A stretch of 56,940 nt of DNA from Desulfobacteraceae bacterium (GTDB lineage: Bacteria > Desulfobacterota > Desulfobacteria > Desulfobacterales > Desulfosarcinaceae). Every line of letters starts with the position of its first letter. Position 1 is the first letter of the stretch. Made by a program: the position numbers and the translations under genes. The DNA lies in NCBI GenBank assembly GCA_027068085.1, contig JAMOUQ010000005.1, forward strand, positions 1-56,940, in the 5' to 3' direction. This document shows, one piece after another, positions 25,499 to 34,481 of the stretch. The notes beneath the pieces were generated by a model. The model ran no database searches. It was not told the origin of the DNA and saw only the letters and a list, made by a program, of their open reading frames with translations.

Positions 25499-25945
25499 TC
25501 AGTGGTTGGAGGTCGAACCCCCTCCGCCACCGCCGCCTCCTCCGCCGCCGGCGAGGGCCGCCAGACCGCCGATGAGAAGCAGCCCGGCAGCCAGCTTGGT
25601 GGTGGAAATACCGCTTCCTTTGGCGGCGGTCGCCTTGCCGGCGGTTCCGGCAGAGGCCGCGATACCCTTGGGTACCGGTTTGGCGGGTTTCAGGGCGGTT
25701 CCCGACGCCGGTTTACCGGGTGCCGGGGCGGCGGCTCCAACACCGCCTTTTTTCCCGGGGGCTGCCACTGCGGGGCCGGCCACGGCGCCTCCGCCGCCCT
25801 TGGGTGAGGCGGCTGCGGCGCCTGAGGCGGCCGCCGGCTGGGCATGCGCAGTTCCGGTCAGGGGCAACGCCGCCACCGTTGCCGACAGCAGCAGGATGCC
25901 CAGCGACAGAAACAAGTCTTTGATCTGCAGATAATAATTTTTCAT
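25499..25945 (-). CDS. Small secreted Ala/Gly-rich protein with poly-Gly tail
   Basis: A 148-residue protein. The start is ATG 25945 (MKNYYLQIK); the open frame extends upstream to 26074 but that part overlaps yjbH and is not coding. Signal peptide (FLSLGILLLSATVAALPLTGTAHA), low-complexity Ala/Gly/Pro/Lys stretch, a short hydrophobic helix (LAAGLLLIGGLAALA) and a run of about ten Gly before STSNH. No enzyme motif. It sits immediately downstream of yjbH on the same strand, as small secreted proteins often do in exopolysaccharide loci. Role unknown; could be surface or matrix associated. Confidence 0.6.
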   Translation of the reverse strand: MKNYYLQIKDLFLSLGILLLSATVAALPLTGTAHAQPAAASGAAAASPKGGGGAVAGPAVAAPGKKGGVGAAAPAPGKPASGTALKPAKPVPKGIAASAGTAGKATAAKGSGISTTKLAAGLLLIGGLAALAGGGGGGGGGGGSTSNH

Positions 25946-26054
25946 TTTAGGCCCGTCCCGTTTTTTCTCTAAAATGGCATATTTTTCACATTGAAGCAAG
26001 CCGGGGCGGATGAAAGCCGGCTGGAACTCCGGGCGGCAGGCAGAAGGTGGCAGG

Positions 26055-28157
26055 TTATTTCCTAATATTTTCAATGTGCTGTCTGAAAACGGCCGGTTGC
26101 AGATCGGAACCCGTATCGAAAACTTCCTGCCAGTGACAGACCACGGCGCCCACGTCGCGCGTCCAGGGGCTCAGGCGGTAGTCAAGCATCGTCCGGCTGG
26201 GACGGTCGGTAAAAGTGCTCCACGGCACCCTGAGGTAGATTCCCTTGTCGTGGTAGCCCCGGTTGAAGCCGGTCAGGCGGCCGGTGTCGGTCAGGCTGTA
26301 CCAGACACCGAACTCGGCTCCGGTATCGAAACGGCGTTTGATGTCGATCCGCAGGCCGGTGTCTCCGGCCAGGAAACGGCCGTACTGGACCTTGAAGGTA
26401 AGATCCAGGGGAAGATGGCGGTAATAGAGATTGGCGAGCAGGGTGTGGTTTTCCTGTTCCAGCAGCCCCAGCCGGGAATCAGGATCGCGCTTGCGGACCC
26501 AGTCGGCCTCTATTCCGAGGGCCAGGTTGCCGCCCGGCAGGAATCCAAGCAGTTCACCGCCTGCTCCGGCATACATCCTTTCCAGGTAGCCGGCTGAAAT
26601 GCGGCCGAATATTTCCGGGGACAAACTGAAGAACTGGTCTGCCATCAGCCGGTCCACGGAAGCGCTGGAGCCCATGTATTTCCAGGAATCCGACCGGACG
26701 GCGTCTTCCGGCGGTATATTCGAAGATTTGATTTGGCTGTAAAGCGGCAGGCCGCAACGGAAGGTGAAGGCCGTTCCCGGCAGGGGCCGCAGCGTTACCC
26801 GGGGTTTGACCGCCAGGCGGTACTTGAAGGCTCCCGACGGATCGTTGAAAAAGGATTCTATGGCCGGATCTATCCCGAATTCAAGGAAATCCCTGATACT
26901 CGACGCACAGCGGGCGGCATGGGAATCCGGCGCCAGCCTGGCCGGAGTGACTTCCAGCCGCCGGCTGAATTCATCCCGGTCCATTTTTCCCATCAGGTAA
27001 GATTTCAGGTCGGCCGCTCTTGCCGATACCTGCAGCCAGCGCAGGCGGCGGCGTTTCAGGATCACGGTCAGGTATTCGGTTTCCGGCGGGCAGTTGTGCA
27101 GCATCAGCCGCATGGCCCGGCCCACGGCCTTGGGATCGTCCAGGTAGCGTGTGTTTTCAAACTCGGCCACCAGCCCGGAGTTGCGGCGGTACACGGTGAC
27201 ATCCCGGAATCCAAGGCCGGCAATGGCCCGGCAGGTGGCGGCTGTCATGCGGCCCTCGTCCGTTTCCTTTTTGCGGCGGTCGAAGGCAAAATCCCAGGAC
27301 GGGGGATCGGGACGGGGCGGCAGGAGCCTTTTGCCCAGGCCGAACTGCCAGTTGAGGCTGAAACCGACGGTGTCGCCTCTTTGCAGGCTGAGGCCAAGAT
27401 CGATGCCCGGTACCGGCTGGCAGCGGATTCCCAGGTTGACCGGCCAGGATGCCCCCCGGGGGACCCCTCGCACCGCTTGAGGCTCATCCTCGTATTCAAT
27501 CGGATTGTACTCGGCCAGCAGTTGCCAGTTGCGGCTCAGATTAAGGGCCAGCCCCGCCCAGACGCCCAGTTCGTCGAAAAGGGCCAGGTCGCCCTTCATT
27601 CTGCCGCGGCCGATTCCAAGGGTCAGGTCTAAAGGATAGAGCTGGCGGCCAAGAGCCAGATATTCGGCCCGGAACAATCTGGTGCCGTGAAAATCGTGCA
27701 GGCCGAGGGCCACCGCCGGCAGGTTCTTGCTTTCGGCGACAAGCTGGTACTTCAAATCGAATGCCTTGTCCTTGAAGGAGCCGTAGTCAGGCCCGAGGCC
27801 TCCGTCCAGATTGGTGATTTCCGTGTAACGGCCGCTCAGTTCGAGCCTCGGCAGGGGGGAGATGGCGAAAGTATACCATCTGTACGGGAGGGCCTGAGCG
27901 TAACCGAGACGCATGTGACCATCGTAAAGCACCCTGGCCGTGGGTATTTCGAGCAACCCGGTCCCGCCCCAGTTAGCCGGGCGGTCGAAAGGCCGGTCGG
28001 CCGCACGGCAGACGCCGCCCTGTAAAAATACGGCCGCAAGCGCCAGCACGAGCGCCAACAGGGGCCGGAACCGGTCCGGAGTCCTTCCGGCTCCGGGCCG
28101 CTTCCGGGGTACGGGCCGCGTCCGCTTCCGGGGGCAGTGAATGGTTCTGGTTCGCAA
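26055..28157 (-). CDS. yjbH: YjbH-like outer-membrane exopolysaccharide protein
   Basis: A 700-residue protein of the YjbH/GfcD family of outer-membrane barrels linked to exopolysaccharide export. Signal region LLALVLALAAVFLQGGVCRA, then RPANWGGTGLLEIPTARVLYDG, the conserved opening, and a beta-rich remainder with alternating aromatic residues up to the C-terminal segment. TTG (28157) is the only in-frame start giving the full signal; its ribosome binding site is weak, so a GTG inside the signal is possible. It is divergent from the lipoprotein and SLBB exporter genes. Expected to form part of a polysaccharide secretion apparatus with them. Confidence 0.8.
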   Translation of the reverse strand: MRTRTIHCPRKRTRPVPRKRPGAGRTPDRFRPLLALVLALAAVFLQGGVCRAADRPFDRPANWGGTGLLEIPTARVLYDGHMRLGYAQALPYRWYTFAISPLPRLELSGRYTEITNLDGGLGPDYGSFKDKAFDLKYQLVAESKNLPAVALGLHDFHGTRLFRAEYLALGRQLYPLDLTLGIGRGRMKGDLALFDELGVWAGLALNLSRNWQLLAEYNPIEYEDEPQAVRGVPRGASWPVNLGIRCQPVPGIDLGLSLQRGDTVGFSLNWQFGLGKRLLPPRPDPPSWDFAFDRRKKETDEGRMTAATCRAIAGLGFRDVTVYRRNSGLVAEFENTRYLDDPKAVGRAMRLMLHNCPPETEYLTVILKRRRLRWLQVSARAADLKSYLMGKMDRDEFSRRLEVTPARLAPDSHAARCASSIRDFLEFGIDPAIESFFNDPSGAFKYRLAVKPRVTLRPLPGTAFTFRCGLPLYSQIKSSNIPPEDAVRSDSWKYMGSSASVDRLMADQFFSLSPEIFGRISAGYLERMYAGAGGELLGFLPGGNLALGIEADWVRKRDPDSRLGLLEQENHTLLANLYYRHLPLDLTFKVQYGRFLAGDTGLRIDIKRRFDTGAEFGVWYSLTDTGRLTGFNRGYHDKGIYLRVPWSTFTDRPSRTMLDYRLSPWTRDVGAVVCHWQEVFDTGSDLQPAVFRQHIENIRK

Positions 28158-28206
28158 TGTAAGCTCGTTGCCAAATTCAAGGTCGCATGCTAAGTAATTT
28201 CATGGC

Positions 28207-28234
28207 TTGCCAGGATAACAGGTAAGCATATGTA
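28207..28234 (+). promoter_or_regulatory. Possible sigma-70 promoter in divergent gap
   Basis: TTGCCA and TATGTA are spaced 16 bases, 28 bases before the lipoprotein ATG, in the short gap between yjbH and the export genes. Only a pattern match. Confidence 0.25.
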
Positions 28235-28261
28235 ACCCATCGAACCGGGATTTGCAAATTC

Positions 28262-28783
28262 ATGAGGGTCTCTTTCGGCGTGGAATCAGGATGGTGGAGA
28301 AAGCTGGCTGTCGCCGCGGCCCTGCTCGCGGCCTCGGTCATGACCGGAGGCTGCCTGGCCGATAACGTCACCCGGGATCTGGGTCTTTACGTCAACCGGG
28401 ACGTCAATTCGATCGCCGGCCTTGAACAGGGGTGCCTGGAGCGTTACCGTTGCGTGAGCGGGCAAAACTATAAGAATGACGATACCCTCTACAGGGTGCT
28501 GAAAGGTGAGATCCTGCCGGTCTACAGCAGCTTTTGCGGCCTGGCCTTCCGGATAGAACCGCAAACCGAGGCTGTCAGGCGGCTTCATTCTTATTACCTG
28601 GAAGCGGCCCATTACCGGTTACAGGGTTTCAGGACTGTGGTTCTGGCAATCGAGAGCGGGGACCCCGACCTGATCAGGGTCGCCAACGAAAATTTCACGA
28701 AGGCATCCCGGGCCGCGGCCAAATGGCGTTCGAGAGTCGACGGGATGGCAGAGCTTCACGGGATTACTTTCGGAACGAACTAG
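28262..28783 (+). CDS. Lipoprotein of the exopolysaccharide export operon
   Basis: A 173-residue protein with a signal (LAVAAALLAASVMTGGC) and lipobox Cys about residue 31. The mature part is helical and polar, with several Cys residues (GCLERYRC, SFCGLAF) and no known enzyme motif. It precedes the SLBB export gene on the same strand and is divergent from yjbH, so a role in polysaccharide export is likely by context. I do not recognise a family. Confidence 0.65.
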   Translation: MRVSFGVESGWWRKLAVAAALLAASVMTGGCLADNVTRDLGLYVNRDVNSIAGLEQGCLERYRCVSGQNYKNDDTLYRVLKGEILPVYSSFCGLAFRIEPQTEAVRRLHSYYLEAAHYRLQGFRTVVLAIESGDPDLIRVANENFTKASRAAAKWRSRVDGMAELHGITFGTN

Positions 28784-28861
28784 GGGGGACCAGGCCGGTG
28801 TTTGCGGTTCAATCCGGCCCATCGTTCCCGCAGAGAGCCCGTTCGGAGGACGGAAAGAGCT

Positions 28862-31657
28862 GTGCAAAGCGTCGATGCCAAAAAGGTGAAACTGTTTTTC
28901 CCGGTTTTACTGGCTTTCTGGATCGGAATCTGCCTGGCGGGGATTTCCCGGGCGGCCGACAACCAGACGGCAAGTAAGGTCAAAAAGGATACAGCCGCCA
29001 CCATCGGCAGGGTGCTCAAGGAAACCGACCAAGCCATTCAGAAACGTTTTTTCCTGGAACTGGATATCGAGCGTCAGGTCTCACTGCTCAACCGGGCCGA
29101 TGACCAGGATGCTTTGCGCATGTTCTCCTGGCTGGAGCCGGTTCAGCGCGGCCCTGTCTTTGCCGGGCTCGAACCCGACCGCCAGGCACGGCTTTTCGAA
29201 CACCTGGATGAAACAGAACAGATCAAGCTGTTTGCCTCCCTGCAGGACGATTCCAAGCGGACTTTGCTCAACGCCATGGCCCCGGAGGCTCGCCGCAGGT
29301 GGCTTGCCCGCTACCCGGGGCTGAGCCTGCTGGTCGCCCCGTATGAAGAAGAACGGGAAGAACCGGCTGCCCTGAAGGACGGAGGGAAAAGCCGGGCCGC
29401 TGACCGGCCGTCCAGGCTGGAAAGGATAATGAGCGGCAGATTTCCCCCGGCCGTCGGACAGGGCTTGCGCCAGTTCGGGTACGATTTTTTCAGCGGACCG
29501 CCGGGCCGCTTCAGGTGCTGGGCCGATTTTCCGGTCGGCGACAGTTACGTCCTGGGGCCGGGCGACAGTTTCAGTGTCCACCTCTGGGGCAAGGTGGAAC
29601 AGGTCTACAGCGTGGAGGTGGAACGCGACGGTACGATCTCGCTTCCCAGGGTAGGCCAGGTGGTGGTTGCGGGCCTGACTTTCGGCCAGGTCAAACAGCT
29701 TCTGCGCAGAAAATTTGGCGAGTATTATCCTGATTTTTCCATGGGCCTTACCATGCAGCGGCTCAGAACGATTCAGGTCTACGTCGTCGGAGCCGTTCAC
29801 CAGCCGGGAGCCTACCCGCTGAGCAGCCTTTCCACCGTGATCCAGGCCCTTTACGCCGCCGGCGGCCCCACCAAAAACGGCAGCCTGCGGAAGATAAAGG
29901 TCAACCGTGACGGCCGGACGGTGGCAATCGCCGACCTGTATGCCTTCCTGATCGGTGGTGACAGGAGCGGCGACCTGCGCCTGCGCACCGGCGATACCGT
30001 CGTGGTTCCGGTCATCGGCCCGGTGGCGGGTGTTGCCGGAAATGTGCGCCGGCCCGCCATCTACGAGCTCAACGGCCCGGCCACCATCGGTCAGGTGCTG
30101 GAACTGGCAGGCGGGGTCATGGCCACCGGTCACCTGCACAACGTTGTCGTGGAAAGGGTTGAAGACAACCGCCGCCGCGTCGTCAAAAGTTTCAACCTGG
30201 CGGGCGGCAGGACCGCCGGCGGGGCGGACTACGGCATGGCCGTCCGGGATGGAGACCTGATCAGGGTTTACCCGGTCCATCGCCAGATGACCGATGTCGT
30301 TTTCCTGGAGGGCCACGTAAAATATCCGCGCGAATATCAGCTCAAGCCGGGAATGAGGGTCGCGGATCTGATCCGGGGCTATGACGACCTGTTGCCCGAG
30401 CCGTTTCTGGCCAGGGCCGACATCATCCGCCTGGTTCCCCCGGACCTTCATCCCAAGGTGATTTCCTTCGATCTGGGCCGGCTGCTCGAGGGCGATTCGC
30501 GACAGAACATCGAACTTTGGAACCTGGACCGGGTCATTGTCTACGCCTACCAGGAAAAAGCGCCGGTGGCCTGCGTAAGCATCCGGGGGGCCGTCCAGAA
30601 ACCGGGCACCTACCGCCTTTACGACGGCATGCGCGTAAAGGACCTGATTTTCATGGCCGGCAACCTTTCGGCCAGGGCGTACCTGGAAGATGCCACCTTG
30701 TCCAGGATCGTTACCGGCAGGCAGCGGACCGAAACGGTGATAATGAAGTTTTCACCCTCCGGAGCCGTGGCCGGGGCTCCGGACGACAACCTTCTGCTGC
30801 GGCCAAACGATTCGGTGTTCATCAGACAGATTCCCAAGTACCGCGAGGCCCTTGAACGCAAGGTCACCCTGGAAGGAGAATTCAGGTTTCCGGGCGAATA
30901 CTTTTTCACTGAAGGCGAAAGGATAAGCCACATAATCGACCGCGCCGGAGGATTCACCGAGGACGCCTACCTTTTCGGCGCCGTTTTCAAGCGCGAAGAG
31001 GTCAAGGCCGTCCAGGGACGCCTGGTCAAGGAATACATCAGCAAGCTGGAAGAAGAGGTGCTCACCCTGGCGGCCCAGTCCGCCCAGACCTCCATGGAGG
31101 AGGAAGAAACGGCCATAATCCTCAAGACCCTCAACGCCAAGCGCCAGTTGCTGGAAAAGATGCGCAGCGCCAAGCCCACCGGCCGCATGGTGGTCGACCT
31201 GCGGAAGGTGGTCCAGATGCCCAATTCGGATTTCGACCTCAAACTGCAGCCCGGCGACTGGCTGATCGTCAAGAAACGCCCCGATTACGTCAACGTGCTG
31301 GGTGAGGTTTACAACCAGACGGCCCTGCTGGTGGTGCCCGGCAAGAAGGTGGGATACTACCTGACAAAGGTGGGGGGAACCACCGATACGGCCGACGAAA
31401 AACAGATTTACCTGGTCAGGGCCGACGGCACGGTGATCAGCAAGCGCCAGGCCGGTTTTTTCGGCCTTTCCACCTGGGACAGCGAGAACGACCGCTGGCA
31501 GCTGGGAAGTTTCGAGGACCTGCGGGTCCATCCCGGGGACACCATCATCGTACCCAAGAAAGTCGAAAAATATCCGTGGCTAAGGGTTGTCAAGAGCGTA
31601 ACCCAGATCATGTACCAGATTGCCGTTGCCGCCGGTGTGATCATAGTGGCCTATTGA
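28862..31657 (+). CDS. Large SLBB polysaccharide export protein (Wza-like)
   Basis: A 931-residue export protein. Signal segment FFPVLLAFWIGICLAGISRA; then about 90 residues of 12-residue helical repeats (ALRMFSWLEPV, GPVFAGLEPD, RQARLFEHLDET, QIKLFASLQDD); then the polysaccharide export domain (YVLGPGDSFSVHLWGKVEQVYSVEV, GTISLPRVGQVVVAGLT) and five or so SLBB domains (VYVVGAVHQPGAYPL, GVAGNVRRPAIYEL, FLEGHVKYPREYQL, SIRGAVQKPGTYRL, TLEGEFRFPGEYFF, VNVLGEVYNQTALL). A C-terminal hydrophobic end (IAVAAGVIIVAY) closes it. Wza is about 380 residues, so this is a long type. GTG 28862 has AAAGAG 3 bases upstream; TTG 28802 is an alternative. Confidence 0.85.
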   Translation: MQSVDAKKVKLFFPVLLAFWIGICLAGISRAADNQTASKVKKDTAATIGRVLKETDQAIQKRFFLELDIERQVSLLNRADDQDALRMFSWLEPVQRGPVFAGLEPDRQARLFEHLDETEQIKLFASLQDDSKRTLLNAMAPEARRRWLARYPGLSLLVAPYEEEREEPAALKDGGKSRAADRPSRLERIMSGRFPPAVGQGLRQFGYDFFSGPPGRFRCWADFPVGDSYVLGPGDSFSVHLWGKVEQVYSVEVERDGTISLPRVGQVVVAGLTFGQVKQLLRRKFGEYYPDFSMGLTMQRLRTIQVYVVGAVHQPGAYPLSSLSTVIQALYAAGGPTKNGSLRKIKVNRDGRTVAIADLYAFLIGGDRSGDLRLRTGDTVVVPVIGPVAGVAGNVRRPAIYELNGPATIGQVLELAGGVMATGHLHNVVVERVEDNRRRVVKSFNLAGGRTAGGADYGMAVRDGDLIRVYPVHRQMTDVVFLEGHVKYPREYQLKPGMRVADLIRGYDDLLPEPFLARADIIRLVPPDLHPKVISFDLGRLLEGDSRQNIELWNLDRVIVYAYQEKAPVACVSIRGAVQKPGTYRLYDGMRVKDLIFMAGNLSARAYLEDATLSRIVTGRQRTETVIMKFSPSGAVAGAPDDNLLLRPNDSVFIRQIPKYREALERKVTLEGEFRFPGEYFFTEGERISHIIDRAGGFTEDAYLFGAVFKREEVKAVQGRLVKEYISKLEEEVLTLAAQSAQTSMEEEETAIILKTLNAKRQLLEKMRSAKPTGRMVVDLRKVVQMPNSDFDLKLQPGDWLIVKKRPDYVNVLGEVYNQTALLVVPGKKVGYYLTKVGGTTDTADEKQIYLVRADGTVISKRQAGFFGLSTWDSENDRWQLGSFEDLRVHPGDTIIVPKKVEKYPWLRVVKSVTQIMYQIAVAAGVIIVAY

Positions 31658-31694
31658 TCCTAACCTTTTACAATCATATATGTATTTAATCACT

Positions 31695-31732
31695 TTCACA
31701 ATTGATGGATAAATTTTTTCCATAATTGTGAA
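31695..31732. repeat. AT-rich inverted repeat after the export gene
   Basis: Arms TTCACAATT-ATGG and CCAT-AATTGTGAA pair over 13 bases with one bulged G and an 11-base AT loop. It lies 38 bases past the SLBB stop. No U-run follows, so it may be an operator or a processing hairpin. The other bases of the AT-rich gap 31658-32225 contain short open frames only and no gene I can support; they likely hold the promoter of the LamG gene. Confidence 0.4.
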
Positions 31733-32225
31733 CTTATCCCCCCATTTTTAGGAAATATTTTTCTCGATTATAGCACACTATCTCCTTCCAATTCCTCCCG
31801 CAAATCATGTCCTGAAAGATTCTGTTCATAATATTACCTTGTAAATCAAATAGATGTTGGTATCGGTCCATTGCCGTGCACCTTGATGGTACGCTCTTTG
31901 CTCATAAGCGACACAAGGAATTGAGGTGCCCATTTGGGGAAATTTGCTTCAGATGCATGGCAAATACAGCAGGATTAGACAGAATGAACAGTAAAAGCAG
32001 GATGTTATATCAGTGCACGACCTTGCCGGAGTTGATATTGCGTGCCTGCCGTGCATCAGAAAATCAAGATTTCCGTGGCTGCTGAGAGGCGGTTTCAGAT
32101 CGGATTCGAGCAAAGACCCCCTGACCATGGCATGTGCGTAACACTGACAGTGAGCGGATGTTACTCACCAGGCGGAGCTATTTTTTAGTCAATAATCCAA
32201 AATTGCTAGATCCGGGCAGGAAAAC

Positions 32226-34394
32226 GTGAAAAAACATTCAAGGAAACTCATCCAGAAATTGTTTGTCATCTTTATGGTGTTGTTTGCAGCGCCAGCTTTT
32301 GCCGCCGTCGGCAGTTCGTGTCCTGACGGTATTTTATCTTACTGGAAGCTTGACGACCCTGACTCGTCTCCGAGTTATGTCGACTATATCAGCGGATTCA
32401 ACGGCGGCTGTGACGGAGGTTGTCCCAAGCGTTTAGCCGATGGTGACTCGGTCGTGGATGAGGCAAGGTCTTTTTCGGGCGGGGCCGGCATCCTGGTGCC
32501 GAGGCAGGCGGCCTTCGACTGGAGCGCGGACGCTTCCTTTTCCATTGAACTCTGGGTGAGGCGCAGCCCGAAAGAACTGAACAATGAAGAAGTGCTGATT
32601 GCCAGGACCGACGGCAGCCTCAGGTGGAGCGTCGCCCTGAATGATTCCGGAAAAATAGTCTTCGAACTGAAAGACAAAAACGGCTCCGGACCGGATAAAA
32701 TCGTGGGACAGAAGACTGTCGCAACGACCCTGGCAGGTGTGGCCCGCTGGCACCACGTGGTGGCCGTGCGCGACGGAGAACAAAACAAGAACATCCTGTA
32801 TGTCGACGGCGAAGAAGAAGGCTCGGCCGACTTCGACTATGCCGGCGGGTTTTCTTCCGACACGGCCGGCATAACCATGGGCTGGACAGATGCAGCGGAC
32901 CAGGAACGCTTCAGCGGAGACCTGGACGAGATAGCAATTTACAGCCGGGCCCTGTCGGTGGAGGAAATCAGGGGGCATTACTTTCTGGCCAAGGGCTACT
33001 GCAGCCTCTACGATGCGAAGATAAAAATAATGCCTCTGGGCGATTCCATTACACAAGGTGTCTTTGATGGGGTGACTATTGGTAACAGTTATCGCAAAGA
33101 TCTATATGCGGCTTTAAATGATTCTCTTTACTGGTTTGATTTTGTTGGCGGAAAACAAGACGGAGATTTTCCGGATAATGATCATGACGGTTGGGCTCAA
33201 CAGACTTCATCTGATATAGCAAAAAAGATAGAATCGAATGATATAGATGTTAAGAGCGCAGATGTTATTTTGCTTCATATAGGTACAAACGATCCGCCGT
33301 CAAGCGATGTGTCAGGTGTGGTAGATATTCTGAACAATATAGATAGTGTCGATAAACGCAAGACGATTATTTTGGCCTATATTATTGACGATATAGAGGA
33401 AGATCATGCGCATGATTTGGATGTTGCTTCATTTAATGACGCATTGGAGAAAATGCTCTATGGAGATAAAGACTCTGGCATCCTTGGTAGAATCAATCTG
33501 GGTGATAAAATTATTGTTGTAGATATGTGGCATGGCGCTGGCCTTTCATACCATACTTGGGGTGATATGTTCAATGATCTGCATCCAAATATTTCTGGGT
33601 TTAAAAAAATGGCCGACCAGTGGTTTGTCAAGCTGAACGGTTTTCTGCCCATGTTCGAATTGCCGGAGATAACTTCTTCTCCGGTAACCAAGGCCACCAG
33701 GGGGAAAAAGTATCAGTACGACGTGCAGGCCACCGGCCAGCCAAGGCCCCTGTACAGGTTGCTGCAAAAGGCCGATGACACCATGACCATAGATCCCGCC
33801 AGCGGCCTTATTGAATGGACACCGGGCGCCGACAGCCAGTCCGGCAAGACCGTGAAGGTCGAAGCCTACATGCCGGAAGACAAGGGTAACACCGGCTGGG
33901 CAAACCGCAGCGATACCCAGGAATTCACCATAACCCTGAACAGCGCGCCGGTGGCCCGGCCGGAAAACTACGGGCCGGTGGAAGGCGGCAAGACCCTGAC
34001 CGCCACCCAATGGGACGGTGTGCTGGCCAACGACAGCGATCCCGACGCGGACGACCAGTTGACGGCGATTCTTGTAAGCGATGTCTCCCACGGAACCCTG
34101 TCTCTCAACCAGGACGGCTCTTTCACCTATACCCACAACGGAGATGACGTAACAAAAGACACATTTACCTACAAGGCCAGCGACGGGCTCGATGAGTCCA
34201 ACGTGGTGACCGTTACCTTCACCATCAATCCCGTCAGCACTGCAGGCTCGGCTTCTTCCTCTTCGGGCGGCGGAGGATGTTTCATAGGCTCTTGCGTAAA
34301 TGGCGCGGGGGGAGAAACCGGGCTCGCGATGCTGGCGATCGCGGCATCCTGGACGGGCCTTTCTCTTTTGTTACGCAGAAGGCGGAAGCGGTAA
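32226..34394 (+). CDS. Secreted LamG + SGNH esterase + Ig-like protein with Gly-Cys/TM/Arg tail
   Basis: A 722-residue exoprotein (GTG start, CAGGA 6 bases upstream). Signal 1-27; LamG concanavalin-like domain (about 35-255); SGNH hydrolase of the XynB-like type with S274 (PLGDSITQG), LLHIGTND and NDLHPNISGFKKMADQWF (H453); an Ig-like domain (about 470-570); a cadherin-like repeat (NSAPVARPENYGPVEGG on); C-terminal tail GGGGCFIG, hydrophobic helix and RRRRKR. The SGNH segment (about 33045-33610) is clearly AT-rich against GC-rich flanks, so it looks inserted. Probably a surface carbohydrate-binding esterase. The tail suggests cleavage at the Cys and lipid anchoring (inference). Confidence 0.8.
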   Translation: MKKHSRKLIQKLFVIFMVLFAAPAFAAVGSSCPDGILSYWKLDDPDSSPSYVDYISGFNGGCDGGCPKRLADGDSVVDEARSFSGGAGILVPRQAAFDWSADASFSIELWVRRSPKELNNEEVLIARTDGSLRWSVALNDSGKIVFELKDKNGSGPDKIVGQKTVATTLAGVARWHHVVAVRDGEQNKNILYVDGEEEGSADFDYAGGFSSDTAGITMGWTDAADQERFSGDLDEIAIYSRALSVEEIRGHYFLAKGYCSLYDAKIKIMPLGDSITQGVFDGVTIGNSYRKDLYAALNDSLYWFDFVGGKQDGDFPDNDHDGWAQQTSSDIAKKIESNDIDVKSADVILLHIGTNDPPSSDVSGVVDILNNIDSVDKRKTIILAYIIDDIEEDHAHDLDVASFNDALEKMLYGDKDSGILGRINLGDKIIVVDMWHGAGLSYHTWGDMFNDLHPNISGFKKMADQWFVKLNGFLPMFELPEITSSPVTKATRGKKYQYDVQATGQPRPLYRLLQKADDTMTIDPASGLIEWTPGADSQSGKTVKVEAYMPEDKGNTGWANRSDTQEFTITLNSAPVARPENYGPVEGGKTLTATQWDGVLANDSDPDADDQLTAILVSDVSHGTLSLNQDGSFTYTHNGDDVTKDTFTYKASDGLDESNVVTVTFTINPVSTAGSASSSSGGGGCFIGSCVNGAGGETGLAMLAIAASWTGLSLLLRRRRKR

Positions 34395-34481
34395 AATATA
34401 TCATGTGTAAACTGCACTTAACCTTAACCCTTATCATTGCCTGCTTTGATAAAGCCGGGAAAATCATTTAGGAGGGAAATC

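Noticed and set aside
25520-25560. GC-rich CCGCC repeat tract
   Set aside because: It is the reverse-strand coding of a poly-Gly run, not an independent DNA repeat.
31876-32085. 69-codon forward frame in the gap before the LamG gene
   Set aside because: No ribosome binding site, no recognisable motif, and composition like the rest of the AT-rich gap.
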